A DNA stretch of 64,000 bases, taken from Prochlorococcus sp. AG-355-K03. Lineage in GTDB: Bacteria; Cyanobacteriota; Cyanobacteriia; PCC-6307; Cyanobiaceae. This document shows, piece by piece, positions 48,943-59,731 of this stretch (within the stretch, counting starts at the first letter, position 1; each line of letters begins with the position of its first letter). Made by a program: the position numbers and the translations under genes. Under the pieces are notes generated by a model, which was not told the origin of the DNA, did not search any database, and saw only the letters and a program-made list of their open reading frames with translations. Where the stretch lies: positions 124,001 through 188,000 of the forward strand of contig QCDS01000001.1 in NCBI GenBank assembly GCA_003278685.1. Direction: 5' to 3'.

Positions 48943-50034
48943 TCAGATATCAGAAATCATATAAATCCAGCATACTTTGAGAAGTTTTAATCCATCTATC
49001 CATCTAGATATATTTGGTGCTCCAGATTTTCTAGCGTAATATCTAACTGGATAATTTAGTATTTTAATGTTGTTTTTCGCAGCTTCAAATATTATTGTAA
49101 AGTCTCCAAATGGGTCAGACTTTGAATCCCAACTTCCGTTTTGTTTCATAAGTTTAAAGAATTTTCTTGAAAAAACTTTTGTTCCGCAGAGTGAATCTGA
49201 TACCGGCTTATTTATTAGAATAGATAGAAAAATTGCGAAGAGTCTATTTCCTATATAATTTGCCCATCTCATCGCATCTTTTTCCATTGGAAAAGTTGTG
49301 CGGGCGCAATTAATAAGTATATTTTTATTTTTGGTTGATTCCATAATTGCTGCAATACTGTCATCAATATCTACAGTAAAATCACTATCAATTATGGCGA
49401 GCGTCTCACCTGAAGAAATATTAAATCCCTCCACGACTGCATTTTTCTTCCCTTTAAGAGTTTGTTTTAAAAGAGATATCTTGAAGAAATTTGAGAAAAT
49501 TTCTTTTAATTCTTTCAGAATTTCATATGTATTATCATTGCTATTACCTTCAACAAATATAATTTCTAATTTATTGGAAATATTTTTGAATTTATTTAAA
49601 GCATTAATTAAAAGCTCTTTATTACCAGCTTCATTTCTTGCAGGAATTACTATTGATATTAAATTTTCAGAAATATTTTCACTATATTTATAAAAAAATA
49701 TTTCGAGTTCATAGGCGAGTTGTTTTATGATTGGTATTTTCCGAAAAATATTTTTAATAGATTGTGGAATTACCTTAGTGGGCAAAGGGGTTAGTTTTTT
49801 TGCTTTCCATCTAATTGATCTGTAGTTATAAATTTCTGCTAGAGATTCGATATCGCATAAAGTTATTCTTGCTTTGTTAGTTGTTTCTCTAAAAATTCTT
49901 GAATCTAATTTAAGCCATCTAGTGATAGGCTCCCAAGTATTACCGCGGACTTTAATAGAAATAAATTCGTTATTGTCTTTGAATAATTGATGAAGTTTAT
50001 TATTAGTTAAATTCCAACTATTAACAGATCTCAT
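48943..50034 (-). CDS. Family 2 glycosyltransferase
   Basis: A 363-residue protein. After an N-terminal region of about 125 residues that I do not recognise (Trp- and Arg-containing, with no membrane helix) comes a GT-A domain: ISIVIPARNEAGNKELL, IIFVEGNSNDNTYEIL and the metal-binding DSD at residues 216-218. It resembles enzymes that make polyprenyl-phosphate sugars, but lacks obvious C-terminal membrane helices. It lies downstream of a GT39-type membrane glycosyltransferase on the same strand, 41 bases away, and the pair probably works on one glycan. Confidence 0.8.
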   Translation of the reverse strand: MRSVNSWNLTNNKLHQLFKDNNEFISIKVRGNTWEPITRWLKLDSRIFRETTNKARITLCDIESLAEIYNYRSIRWKAKKLTPLPTKVIPQSIKNIFRKIPIIKQLAYELEIFFYKYSENISENLISIVIPARNEAGNKELLINALNKFKNISNKLEIIFVEGNSNDNTYEILKELKEIFSNFFKISLLKQTLKGKKNAVVEGFNISSGETLAIIDSDFTVDIDDSIAAIMESTKNKNILINCARTTFPMEKDAMRWANYIGNRLFAIFLSILINKPVSDSLCGTKVFSRKFFKLMKQNGSWDSKSDPFGDFTIIFEAAKNNIKILNYPVRYYARKSGAPNISRWIDGLKLLKVCWIYMISDI

Positions 50035-50075
50035 TATTAAAGATTAAAATCGACATCTTATCATATATGGATTAT

Positions 50076-51626
50076 TTACTTTTTTAATATTAATTTCCAT
50101 GGATTTAAAACATCATTTTCGTATATCACTTTATAAGAATCATCATTATTTTGCATTGTTTTAAGGTCGGTTGTCCATGCCAATTCAGATTTTTTTAGTT
50201 GATTAATACTTTCTAATCCCACACCTAATTTAGGAGTTGATAAAGAAATCCTGATGATTTTTGACTGCGATCGAGAGTTGTTCATTCCTTTTTTATCAAC
50301 CATGATGGTTTGATTTTTTACTAAATCAAGAGATGAAACATATTCCATTTCCTCTCTAATTTCTCTAGATCTATCAGTAAATAAACCTGATTGTAAAATA
50401 AATGAAGTGAATAAGTAAGGCCCAATCATGAGAGTTATTAATATTTCTTTGAACGATTGTTTATATCTAATAAATGTCCAAGATAAGCCGAAAGATAATA
50501 AACCAAGAATTATAAATGTATTTTCCTTTGTATTAAAGTTAATTAAATCTTTAAAGAAAAAATAATATGCGAAAGTTAGGGTAAATACAAATAATGGAAT
50601 TATTTTTGAAGTAATAAATATAAAAAATCGATTATATTTATAAGAATTGAATAAAAATTTTATTCCTACATAAGTATTCAATGAAAAAATAGATGAGATT
50701 TGGAGAGTATAATAAGGAGTTTTTGTAGAGAAAATGCTAAGAATCGCTACTAAAATCAAAGGGAAAAAAGTCAGTATATATTTATTTTCTTTACTTTGAA
50801 AAATATTGTATGTTGTGCCAATAATAGCGAAGAAACTCCATGGCAGAAATGTTACAGGAATATTCCAGAAATAATAATAGAAAGGATTTGTGAAAGTATT
50901 TTTACTTGATAGAAAGTTAAACTTTTCAACTAAGTAAAAAATAATATTTTTGTCTAAATAAGGGTTGATAGAAAACGTCCAGAATAAAAAAGGAATGAAT
51001 CCAATTAGTAGTCCTAACCAAAAGAATTTGATGAATAAAAAATTTTTTTTTAAAATAAATGGTATGAGTGATAATATCGGTACAAAAACTAAAAAAGTTT
51101 TCATCATAAAAGCTAAACCAATCCAAATTCCAAAAAGCAGAATATAGAATTTGTCATTTTTACTTTTAATTTTGACTAAAGCTAATACTCCAATAGTTAC
51201 CAAACATGAATAAATAATATCTTGAGTGGCTAAGTGTGAGTAGTCAAACCATAGATATGTAGTAGCAAGGATTAGTGGAGATAAAATTGCATATTTTTTA
51301 TTAAAAAATTCTTCATGTAGTTTATAAGTTGTAAATAGCATCAATATTGAAGCGACTGTTGTTGGTAGATATGCAGAAAAAATATTTCTTCCAAATAAGT
51401 CTTGTGACTTTGCTATTAAAAACTGTAATCCTATTGTTCTATCTAAAACATATTCATCCCACCAAAGGGGAATTGTCCAGTTACCTTTTTCTAATATCCA
51501 TCTAGCTTGTAGTGCATAATAACCTTCATCAAAGGCAATATAACTTCTTTTGCCAAAATAAAATATAAGAGGAATAAAAACGAATATTTTTAAAAGATAT
51601 CTAAATTTTAAAATTTTATTAACCAT
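50076..51626 (-). CDS. GT39/ArnT-like membrane glycosyltransferase
   Basis: A 516-residue protein with about ten membrane helices and a periplasmic C-terminal part. The first loop has DEGYYALQARWILEKGNWTIPLWWDEYVLDRTIG, whose acidic D-E pair is the catalytic feature of GT-C/ArnT-type transferases using a polyprenyl-linked sugar donor. The frame is open up to an ATG at 51668, but that would overlap tRNA-Thr by 24 bases, so the ATG at 51626 (MVNKILKF) is chosen. The GT2 gene follows. The acceptor is unknown. Confidence 0.82.
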   Translation of the reverse strand: MVNKILKFRYLLKIFVFIPLIFYFGKRSYIAFDEGYYALQARWILEKGNWTIPLWWDEYVLDRTIGLQFLIAKSQDLFGRNIFSAYLPTTVASILMLFTTYKLHEEFFNKKYAILSPLILATTYLWFDYSHLATQDIIYSCLVTIGVLALVKIKSKNDKFYILLFGIWIGLAFMMKTFLVFVPILSLIPFILKKNFLFIKFFWLGLLIGFIPFLFWTFSINPYLDKNIIFYLVEKFNFLSSKNTFTNPFYYYFWNIPVTFLPWSFFAIIGTTYNIFQSKENKYILTFFPLILVAILSIFSTKTPYYTLQISSIFSLNTYVGIKFLFNSYKYNRFFIFITSKIIPLFVFTLTFAYYFFFKDLINFNTKENTFIILGLLSFGLSWTFIRYKQSFKEILITLMIGPYLFTSFILQSGLFTDRSREIREEMEYVSSLDLVKNQTIMVDKKGMNNSRSQSKIIRISLSTPKLGVGLESINQLKKSELAWTTDLKTMQNNDDSYKVIYENDVLNPWKLILKK

Positions 51627-51644
51627 TTTAATTTGCTTTGTAAG

Positions 51645-51716
51645 TGCCGATAATTGGAATTGAACCAATGGCCTACTGTTTACGAGACAGTTGCTCTACC
51701 GCTGAGCTATACCGGC
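51645..51716 (-). tRNA. tRNA-Thr (anticodon CGU)
   Basis: A 72-base cloverleaf on the minus strand: acceptor stem GCCGGTA with TATCGGC and discriminator A, D arm TAGCTCAGCGGTAGAGC, anticodon stem ACTGT/ACAGT around loop CTCGTAA giving CGU, and T arm with GGTTCAATTCC. It reads ACG codons. The 3' CCA is not encoded. Its 3' end lies 18 bases before the chosen start of the GT39-type gene. Confidence 0.96.
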
Positions 51717-51753
51717 CAAATTAAATATTGAATTTTTCATATAGACTTAATCT

Positions 51754-51759
51754 TATAAT
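51754..51759 (+). promoter_or_regulatory. TATAAT -10 element before the DUF3493 gene
   Basis: A perfect TATAAT (51754-51759) lies only 11 bases before the ATG at 51771, so a transcript from it would be nearly leaderless. No well-spaced -35 is visible. The match is exact but short in AT-rich DNA. Confidence 0.35.
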
Positions 51760-51770
51760 TGAATGAATTT

Positions 51771-52007
51771 ATGTCAAAAATAGATCCTGAATTGAAAAAG
51801 AAATTATTAAAGGAATCCCAAGCTCCTTTTAAGGGATTGAGAAGAATATTGTGGATAGCTTTTAGCGGTTCTGCATTTTTGGGACTTATAATAATGCTTT
51901 CCAGAATTGCAAGCGGAACTGAATTACAGCAAAATAACCTTCTTATACAGTTGGGTGCTTGTGTAATATTTCCTGCTTTATTAATCTTTGACAGAAATAA
52001 AGATTAA
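51771..52007 (+). CDS. DUF3493 family protein
   Basis: A 78-residue small membrane protein of the DUF3493 family, found in cyanobacteria and plastids. It begins MSKIDPELKKKLLKESQAPFKGLRR and has two hydrophobic segments (about 27-46 and 54-73). A TTG at 51759 would add four residues, but the ATG fits the family better. Plant relatives have been linked to photosystem II accumulation, which is suggestive only. It converges with infB, 16 bases away. Confidence 0.8.
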   Translation: MSKIDPELKKKLLKESQAPFKGLRRILWIAFSGSAFLGLIIMLSRIASGTELQQNNLLIQLGACVIFPALLIFDRNKD

Positions 52008-52023
52008 TAAGCTAGATGTTTAA

Positions 52024-55000
52024 CTATTGTGATAAGGTCCTCTTTTTGGTAACAAATTTGAATGCTTCGATTACATCTCCTTCAATCCATGAAGAAAATT
52101 TATCGCAGCCAACTCCACATTCAAATCCTGTATTTACTTCTTTTACATCATCTTTAGCTCTTTTTAGAGAGTCTAAATTACCCTCAAATATTACTTTCTC
52201 TGATCTAATAACTCTCAGAGAACAATTTCTTTGTAATTTGCCAGTTTGTATATAACAGCCCGCAATTGCTCCTTTACCGACTGCGAAAGTTGCTCTAACT
52301 TCGGCTTGCCCTAATGATTCTTCCACAAGATCGGGTTCAAGTAGACCTTCCATGGCCAACTGAATATCTTCTAAAAGTTTATAGATTACTTCATATTCTC
52401 TTATATCAACGTCATTAGCATCAGCGGCTCTCTTCGCGCCAGAAGCCAATGAAGTGTTAAATCCAATAATTACTGACCCAGATGCAGCAGCGAGATCTAT
52501 ATCTGTCTCAGTTATTTCTCCAGGAGCAGAAAGGAGGACTCTGACTTGAACTTCATTTTTTGGTAATTGTTCTAATGATCCTAATATCGCTTCAACACTA
52601 CCTTGCACATCAGCCTTGAGAATTAAGTTTAACTCCTTTAGTTCTCCATCATTTGCTTGAGTTGATAAGGATGATAAGCTGACTCTTCTAGAGGCCATTT
52701 GCTGAGCTAATTTTGTGGCTCTAGCATCTGTTGCCCTTTCTCCCACAATGGCCCGAGCAGTTTTCTCATCAGGGTAGACTTCGAATTCATCTCCTGCAGT
52801 TGGTACTTCACTGAATCCTAGCGCCTCCACTGGGAATGATGGCCCTGCTTCTTTAATTCTATTGCCATGTTCATCAACCATTGCTCTAATTTTTCCAAGG
52901 ACTGACCCTGCAGCTAAAACATCTCCAGATTTTAAGGTTCCATTTTGAACTAACAAAGTAGCCACAGGCCCTTTTGCTTTGTCTAGGTGGGCTTCAATAA
53001 CAGTACCTTTTGCAAATCTATCGGGGTTAGCTTGTAGATCTTCTACATCTGAAACTAATAAAATCATTTCGAGTAATTTATCAATATTTTGTTTTTTGAT
53101 TGCACTTACTGGAACCATCACTGTGTCTCCTCCCCAATCTTCAGCAATTAAATCTTTTTCTGATAGTTCCTGCTTTACTTTGTCTGGAGATGCTCCTTCT
53201 TTGTCAATTTTATTTATTGCAACAACAATTGGAACTTTTGCAGCTCTTGCATGACTGATAGCTTCAAGTGTTTGAGGTCTGCAACCATCATCTGCAGCAA
53301 CTACAAGAACAGCTACATCTGTAACCTTTGTGCCCCTTGCTCTCATTGCAGTAAAGGCTTCATGACCAGGGGTATCAAGAAAAGTTAATTTTTTCTTTTG
53401 AGATTCATGTTCAAATTCAACTTGATAAGCTCCTATGTGTTGAGTGATGCCCCCTGCTTCCCCCGAAGCTACTCTTGATTCTCTGATGGAATCTAAAAGA
53501 CTTGTTTTGCCATGATCTACATGACCCATCACTGTAATAACAGGCGGTCTTCTTATTAGATTATCAATATCATCAGATTCAATCATATCAACTGTTTTCT
53601 CAGCAGCTTCTTGGATATCATCTTGTAAAACAGGCACCCCAAATTCTTCTGCTACTGTTTCGATAGTTGCTAAGTCAAGTGATTGAGTAACAGTTGCCGT
53701 TATGCCTTTGAAGAAAAGAGATTTTATTATTTCAGAACTTTCAAGGCTTAATTTATCAGCTAATTCTTGAACAGTTAAATTATCTTCGGGAACTATTATC
53801 ATTTCAGGTCTTACTTGTTTGGCCTCTTTGGCAGCCTTTAATTCCATTGCTCTCCTTTTCTGCCTTTGTCTTGTGGTCTCTTTTTTCTTCTTCTTAAATT
53901 GTTTAATAGATTTTTGAGATTTAGTTTCTTCAGACTTTTCTTTCTTAGGACGCGCCAGACTTGCTGATAAAATTGAGAATTTCTCGCCTGAATATCCACT
54001 GGTTTCTGATGTTAATGAATCATCATTTTCACCAATAATGTGAACTTTCTGCCTTTGTTTTTGAGGATTTTTACTTCTTAATGCTTCGAGTTTTGCACTA
54101 TCATCCCAGTCTGTCTTTCCAGGTTTCTTTGAACTATTTGAAAATGTTCTATGAGGAGGTTTTTTGGAACTTGGAGTAGCATTTGGACGACTATTAGGCG
54201 CTTTCGCCTTCTGCTTAGGTGCATTGATATTTTGTTTTGCTTTATTCTTTATACCTAGATTGTCTTTTTCAGAGTTATTATTTTTTTGAAGTTGTAAAAG
54301 TTCGTTAGGTGATACTGGCTTCCTTATCCCAGAGGAATTTTGGCCGTTGAATTTAGAACCAGGCCTATTATTGGGCATGCCAGGTCTGTTGGGAGAACCA
54401 GGTCTATTGGTATTGCCTTGTCTATTAAATGAGCCAGGTCTATTGGTATTGCCTTGTCTATTAAATGAGCCAGGTCTGCCTTGATCTGAAGCTTTGTTTC
54501 TTAAACCAGGCCTATTATTGGGCATGCCAGGTCTGTTGGGAGAACTAGGTCTATTGGGATTGCCTTGCTTATTAAATGAGCCAGGTCTGCCTTGATCTAA
54601 AGGTTTGTTTCTTAAACCAGGCCTGTTGGGCATGCCAGGTCTGTTGGGAGAACCAGGTCTTTTTGAGGCGGTTTGTTTAAAAGCAATGTTTTGCTTATTA
54701 TTATTTTGCTTATTAGGATTTATTTTTGGATCTTCTCTTCTTATTGGAGCACCTACGAGCTCAGGGGTTTTCGTTCTATAAATAAAATCTTTTGTTTTAG
54801 GTTTGTTCTTATTTTGATCAGGTTTGTTTGATAGTCGTGTTTTATCCCCAGCACTTGAAATATTCTGGGAAGATTCATTAGATTTAACATTATTATTTAT
54901 ATTTTTAGGCTTTGCAATTAATTGAATAGGTGGCTTTGCCGGACTTTTAATAGGTGGGGTTGTGTTATTTTCGAAAGGTTTTTTATCTTGGGTTATCTTC

Positions 55001-55449
55001 TGTGAAGATTTATTATTTATATTTGTATTTGTAAGATTTTCTCGAGATTTTGAACTGTTAATAATATTAGGTTTATTAGGATTTTGAAGTTCATTTGAAA
55101 TTAATTTTACACTCTCAGGCTTGTTAAGTGGTTTTATCAATAAGGGTTTTATGTTTGAATTATCTTTGAGAGGTTTCCCTTTTTTAGAAGAAATAAAAGG
55201 AGATTTATCTTCTTTGTTTTGTTTGAAATTATCTTTTTTTATTGAAGGTTTATTAATGGAAAGTATTTTTTTATCTGAATTCTTTTTATTAATAAGATTT
55301 TTAATTTTTTTTGCCTCTTCTGCACTAATTGAACTGCTATGGCTTTTTACTGAAATTGAAAGTTTTTGGGCGGCATCCAGTACATCTTTATTTTCCAGAT
55401 TTAAGTCTCTGGAAAGTTCGTAAATTCTGATTTTATCGCTGATAGTCAT
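52024..55449 (-). CDS. infB: Translation initiation factor IF-2
   Basis: IF-2 places initiator tRNA on the 30S subunit with GTP. The 1141-residue protein has an N-terminal IF2_N domain (residues 1-50), a long disordered Asn/Lys/Pro/Ser-rich region to about 560 and the G domain with MGHVDHGKT at about 640. The C-terminal half is conserved. In the disordered part, about residues 264-363 are Arg-Pro-Gly/Asn tandem repeats, encoded by repeated DNA at 54361-54660. It ends the rimP-nusA-ylxR-infB operon; the gap to ylxR is 56 bases. Confidence 0.95.
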   Translation of the reverse strand: MTISDKIRIYELSRDLNLENKDVLDAAQKLSISVKSHSSSISAEEAKKIKNLINKKNSDKKILSINKPSIKKDNFKQNKEDKSPFISSKKGKPLKDNSNIKPLLIKPLNKPESVKLISNELQNPNKPNIINSSKSRENLTNTNINNKSSQKITQDKKPFENNTTPPIKSPAKPPIQLIAKPKNINNNVKSNESSQNISSAGDKTRLSNKPDQNKNKPKTKDFIYRTKTPELVGAPIRREDPKINPNKQNNNKQNIAFKQTASKRPGSPNRPGMPNRPGLRNKPLDQGRPGSFNKQGNPNRPSSPNRPGMPNNRPGLRNKASDQGRPGSFNRQGNTNRPGSFNRQGNTNRPGSPNRPGMPNNRPGSKFNGQNSSGIRKPVSPNELLQLQKNNNSEKDNLGIKNKAKQNINAPKQKAKAPNSRPNATPSSKKPPHRTFSNSSKKPGKTDWDDSAKLEALRSKNPQKQRQKVHIIGENDDSLTSETSGYSGEKFSILSASLARPKKEKSEETKSQKSIKQFKKKKKETTRQRQKRRAMELKAAKEAKQVRPEMIIVPEDNLTVQELADKLSLESSEIIKSLFFKGITATVTQSLDLATIETVAEEFGVPVLQDDIQEAAEKTVDMIESDDIDNLIRRPPVITVMGHVDHGKTSLLDSIRESRVASGEAGGITQHIGAYQVEFEHESQKKKLTFLDTPGHEAFTAMRARGTKVTDVAVLVVAADDGCRPQTLEAISHARAAKVPIVVAINKIDKEGASPDKVKQELSEKDLIAEDWGGDTVMVPVSAIKKQNIDKLLEMILLVSDVEDLQANPDRFAKGTVIEAHLDKAKGPVATLLVQNGTLKSGDVLAAGSVLGKIRAMVDEHGNRIKEAGPSFPVEALGFSEVPTAGDEFEVYPDEKTARAIVGERATDARATKLAQQMASRRVSLSSLSTQANDGELKELNLILKADVQGSVEAILGSLEQLPKNEVQVRVLLSAPGEITETDIDLAAASGSVIIGFNTSLASGAKRAADANDVDIREYEVIYKLLEDIQLAMEGLLEPDLVEESLGQAEVRATFAVGKGAIAGCYIQTGKLQRNCSLRVIRSEKVIFEGNLDSLKRAKDDVKEVNTGFECGVGCDKFSSWIEGDVIEAFKFVTKKRTLSQ
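54361..54660 (-). repeat. Tandem repeats inside infB (36-base units and larger duplications)
   Basis: Two identical adjacent 36-base units occupy 54400-54435 and 54436-54471, each coding [12 protein letters not shown] or a circular permutation of it. A larger segment starting AGGCCTATTATTGGGCATGCC occurs at 54361 and again at 54508, and a shorter variant at 54619. The reading frame is kept throughout (units are multiples of three), so the repeats lengthen the disordered linker of IF-2 without breaking it. Confidence 0.9.
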
Positions 55450-55505
55450 TTAATCTGATTTGTACTCTTTTGAAATTGAAGAGGTTTTAATTTAATTATA
55501 TTCCC

Positions 55506-55778
55506 TTAGTGGGGATAGTTATTGTAGCTTGTAATTTCTTTTTCAAAAATTTCAACAAATTCAGGTTCTAAAGATGTTTTTAAAGCTTTTTGAAGCTTTT
55601 TTTTGATCTTGGAATCTGAGTAGCATTTTTTTGACTTGCAAATGTAAGCTGATCTCCCCATTCCCTTTTGAAGCATGATGCCTTGCGTATAATCTTTAGT
55701 TATCTTTAAAAGATTTTTCCGGTCATATGTTTTTCTACATGAAATGCATACACGCAAAACAGGGATTTGTCGTATCAC
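55506..55778 (-). CDS. YlxR family RNA-binding protein (DUF448)
   Basis: A 90-residue basic protein of the YlxR family, thought to bind RNA or nucleoid DNA and always near nusA/infB. It has LRVCISCRKTYDRKNLLKI near the start and GRSAYICKSKKCYSDS in the middle; the family fold carries these positions. The start overlaps the nusA stop by four bases. It is followed by infB. Confidence 0.9.
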   Translation of the reverse strand: MIRQIPVLRVCISCRKTYDRKNLLKITKDYTQGIMLQKGMGRSAYICKSKKCYSDSKIKKKLQKALKTSLEPEFVEIFEKEITSYNNYPH

Positions 55779-57178
55779 TTTTTTTTCTCCTCTTTGGAAG
55801 AAATCTCAGTATTTTGAACATTCTCTAATTGATCATTATCTGTGAATTCTTCTCCTTCGTATTGTTCCTCTCCATATTCTTCTTCATCTTCGGGAAGGGG
55901 ATAAAGCTCTCTTAATCTTGCATCTTCTGCAGCACGCTCAGCTTGTTCAGCTTCTAATCTTAGTTCAGCTTCTCTCTGGAGATTCTCTTCATCTTCCCTT
56001 TGAATGATTAATTCAGAGACTGCAGCATCTTCTGCTTCCTGATCGTATTCATGTGAGTTTTTAACGTCAATCTTCCAACCAGTTAATCTTGCGGCAAGTC
56101 TTACATTTTGACCTTCTCTACCAATTGCGAGACTTAATTGATCAGGAGGAACTAGTACGTGCGCATGTTGCCCTGTTGGGTCTACAAGTCTTACTTGATC
56201 GACTTTCGCAGGACTTAAAGAGTTCAAAATATACTGTATTGGATTAGATGACCATTTAATAACATCAATTTTTTCTCCTCTTAATTCATTTACTACTTGT
56301 TGAATTCTTGCTCCTCTAGCTCCAATACAGGCACCTACAGGGTCCACTTCTTCTTCGACACTATCAACAGCTACTTTTGTTCTTGGGCCAACAGCTCTAG
56401 AAGGAGGGTTGGCTTCTCTTGAAACAGCAACAATTTTCACTGTACCTTCTTGAATTTCCGGAACTTCGTTTTCAAACAAATAAACCACTAAACCAGCATT
56501 TGCTCTACTTACAAAAAGTTGCGGTCCTTTTCTTGCAATTTCGCTAACTTCCTTCAAAAATACTTTGAAAGTTGCATTTGCTCTATAATTGTCATTTGGT
56601 AATTGATCTCTCTTTGGCAATTCGGCCTCTACTTCAGGTCTACCAATACCCGAACTAACTCCCATAATTACTGATTGTCTTTCAAATCTTATAACTCTTG
56701 CAGTTAAAACAGGATCTTCCAAATCTGCAAATTCTTCTTGGATCATTTTTCGCTGTTGATCTCTTAATTTTTGGGCTAAAACTTGCTTTGTAGTTGAAGC
56801 AGCCATTCGCCCAAAATCCTCTTTTTCTGGAGTAACGTCTAAAACAACTGTGTCACCTATTTGAGCATCATCAGCTACTTGTTTAACTTCTACAAGAGAT
56901 ATTTGATGATCTTCGCTCTCAACTTCTTCAACAATTATTTTACTCGATAATATCCTATAACCTTCTTCATCTAGATCTAGTCCAACATCAAAATTACTGA
57001 AATATTCTTCATCAAATGGATCTTGATTAACTCCAATGTAAAAAGTTTTTCTATATTTTTCGTATCCTTTTAATAAAGCTTCGCGTAAGGCTAATTCCAC
57101 GATATTAGGAGGTAACTTTTTTTCCTCACTAATGTCTTCAATGAGATTGTTTAAACCTGGGAGAATAACTAATGCCAT
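55775..57178 (-). CDS. nusA: Transcription termination/antitermination protein NusA
   Basis: NusA binds RNA polymerase and modulates pausing and termination. The 467-residue protein has the N-terminal domain (1-125), the S1 domain (about 135-205), then two KH domains (GACIGARGARIQQVVNELRGEKID and LAIGREGQNVRLAARLTGWKID). The C-terminal tail from about 385 is very acidic and Glu-rich. It overlaps the ylxR start by four bases and follows rimP after 34 bases. Confidence 0.96.
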   Translation of the reverse strand: MALVILPGLNNLIEDISEEKKLPPNIVELALREALLKGYEKYRKTFYIGVNQDPFDEEYFSNFDVGLDLDEEGYRILSSKIIVEEVESEDHQISLVEVKQVADDAQIGDTVVLDVTPEKEDFGRMAASTTKQVLAQKLRDQQRKMIQEEFADLEDPVLTARVIRFERQSVIMGVSSGIGRPEVEAELPKRDQLPNDNYRANATFKVFLKEVSEIARKGPQLFVSRANAGLVVYLFENEVPEIQEGTVKIVAVSREANPPSRAVGPRTKVAVDSVEEEVDPVGACIGARGARIQQVVNELRGEKIDVIKWSSNPIQYILNSLSPAKVDQVRLVDPTGQHAHVLVPPDQLSLAIGREGQNVRLAARLTGWKIDVKNSHEYDQEAEDAAVSELIIQREDEENLQREAELRLEAEQAERAAEDARLRELYPLPEDEEEYGEEQYEGEEFTDNDQLENVQNTEISSKEEKKK

Positions 57179-57212
57179 CTATGATGGGAAATTGAATAAT
57201 GGTTGAAAATAA

Positions 57213-57680
57213 CTAATCTTTTAATGTACAAAGACTAATTTTTAGTACTTCATCAAAAGGGATTTTTTTAATCTTACCTTTTATGTTAATGGCTAAATAA
57301 TCTTTAGACTTTTCATAAAGTAAACCATTCAGAAATTTTATTTTTGAATTCTTTTGGTTTAACTCAACATTAACTGGAAAACCTTTAAAAGTTTTGAAGT
57401 CTCTTTCTGAGGTTAGTTCATCACTGACCCCTTGACTACTAATTTCTAACACATATGAACAATTTAAAAGATTTGATTTTTCTATTTCGTCAGATGCTGG
57501 GGTATTAAATAGCGCACAATCATCTAAGGAAATGTCATCACCATTAGTTTTTCTTATAGTTATTTCAACAACAATTGGATTTTGATTAGTTTGTATATTT
57601 AAACCGCAGATTTCTAAATCCCGCTGATTAGCAACTTTTTCTAATAAAGCTTCTAGTTGACTTTTGTTTTCTTTATTCAA
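57213..57680 (-). CDS. rimP: Ribosome maturation factor RimP
   Basis: RimP helps 30S assembly. The 155-residue product has the N-terminal domain with [19 protein letters not shown] and LDDCALFNT, the [20 protein letters not shown] motif and a C-terminal SH3-like part. The family hallmark EVSSPGLDRPL is altered here ([12 protein letters not shown]). It opens the nusA operon, divergent from htrA across 159 bases. Confidence 0.88.
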   Translation of the reverse strand: MNKENKSQLEALLEKVANQRDLEICGLNIQTNQNPIVVEITIRKTNGDDISLDDCALFNTPASDEIEKSNLLNCSYVLEISSQGVSDELTSERDFKTFKGFPVNVELNQKNSKIKFLNGLLYEKSKDYLAINIKGKIKKIPFDEVLKISLCTLKD

Positions 57681-57806
57681 ATTTATTTATAAATTTAATT
57701 AAAAATTATTTTCACACATTAAGAAGTTTTTTCTATAGAAAAATTTAAAAATTTGCATTTTATGGATGTAAACAAAAAAACAACAATAATCTTTTTCTTC
57801 AATTAG

Positions 57807-58970
<1,164 letters not shown>

Positions 58971-59017
58971 ATCACCCATTGAAATTTAATAATCTATAAC
59001 AATTAGATAAAAAGACT

Positions 59018-59731
59018 TTGGATTCACAAACTCAAATGAAACAAGTTGTTGCTGATGCAGCAATAAGGGAAGTAAAGAGTAACATGATTCTTGGATTAGG
59101 CTCTGGATCTACAGCTGCGTTAATGATAAAAAGCCTTGCGCATGAAATGCGTTCTGGGAAACTCAAAAATATAAGGGGTGTTGCAACTTCTTTTCAATCA
59201 GAAGTTTTAGCGCTTGAACTTGATATCCCCCTTATCGATTTAGCTTCTGTATCTCAAATTGATTTAGCTATTGATGGAGCAGATGAAGTTGATCCAGGAT
59301 TTCAATTAATAAAAGGAGGAGGAGCATGCCATGTTAGAGAGAAGTTAGTGGCATCTAAAGCTAATCAGTTGTTGATAGTTGTTGATGAAACTAAACTCGT
59401 ACAAAATCTAAATCAATCTTTCCCATTACCGGTAGAAGTTCTTCCAAATGCTTGGAAGCAAGTTCAGGAAGTGATTTCAGGAATGAATGGCAGTTCCTCT
59501 TTAAGAATGGCTACTAAAAAAGCTGGCCCAGTTGTTACTGACCAAGGCAATCTCATCCTAGATGTATTATTTGATAATGGTATTAATAATCCAAAAGACA
59601 TTGAAATGAAGATCAATAATATACCAGGAGTATTAGAAAATGGATTATTCGTTGATCTTACTGACAAAGTATTAGTTGGTAAAATCGAAAAAAATACCCC
59701 AATAGTTTACTCACCTCCAAGAGCTAGCTAA
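59018..59731 (+). CDS. rpiA: Ribose-5-phosphate isomerase A
   Basis: RpiA interconverts ribose-5-phosphate and ribulose-5-phosphate in the Calvin and pentose phosphate cycles. The signature [44 protein letters not shown] and the lysine-containing KGGG loop are present. It starts at TTG 59018 (MDSQTQMKQ); an ATG at 59036 is an alternative. At 237 residues it is of normal length. Its stop overlaps the stop of convergent hisD by four bases. Confidence 0.95.
   Translation: MDSQTQMKQVVADAAIREVKSNMILGLGSGSTAALMIKSLAHEMRSGKLKNIRGVATSFQSEVLALELDIPLIDLASVSQIDLAIDGADEVDPGFQLIKGGGACHVREKLVASKANQLLIVVDETKLVQNLNQSFPLPVEVLPNAWKQVQEVISGMNGSSSLRMATKKAGPVVTDQGNLILDVLFDNGINNPKDIEMKINNIPGVLENGLFVDLTDKVLVGKIEKNTPIVYSPPRAS

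Noticed and set aside
50076-51668. Longer GT39-type protein starting at 51668
   Set aside because: That start lies inside tRNA-Thr(CGU); the ATG at 51626 gives a natural N-terminus without overlap.
52016-52255. Plus-strand frame after the DUF3493 gene
   Set aside because: It lies on the opposite strand within the conserved 3' end of infB and has no recognisable features; it is a shadow frame.
54361-54660. Short regularly repeated DNA, at first sight like a CRISPR array
   Set aside because: The repeats are in frame inside infB, adjacent without unique spacers, and encode Arg-Pro-Gly-Asn units, so they are protein repeats.
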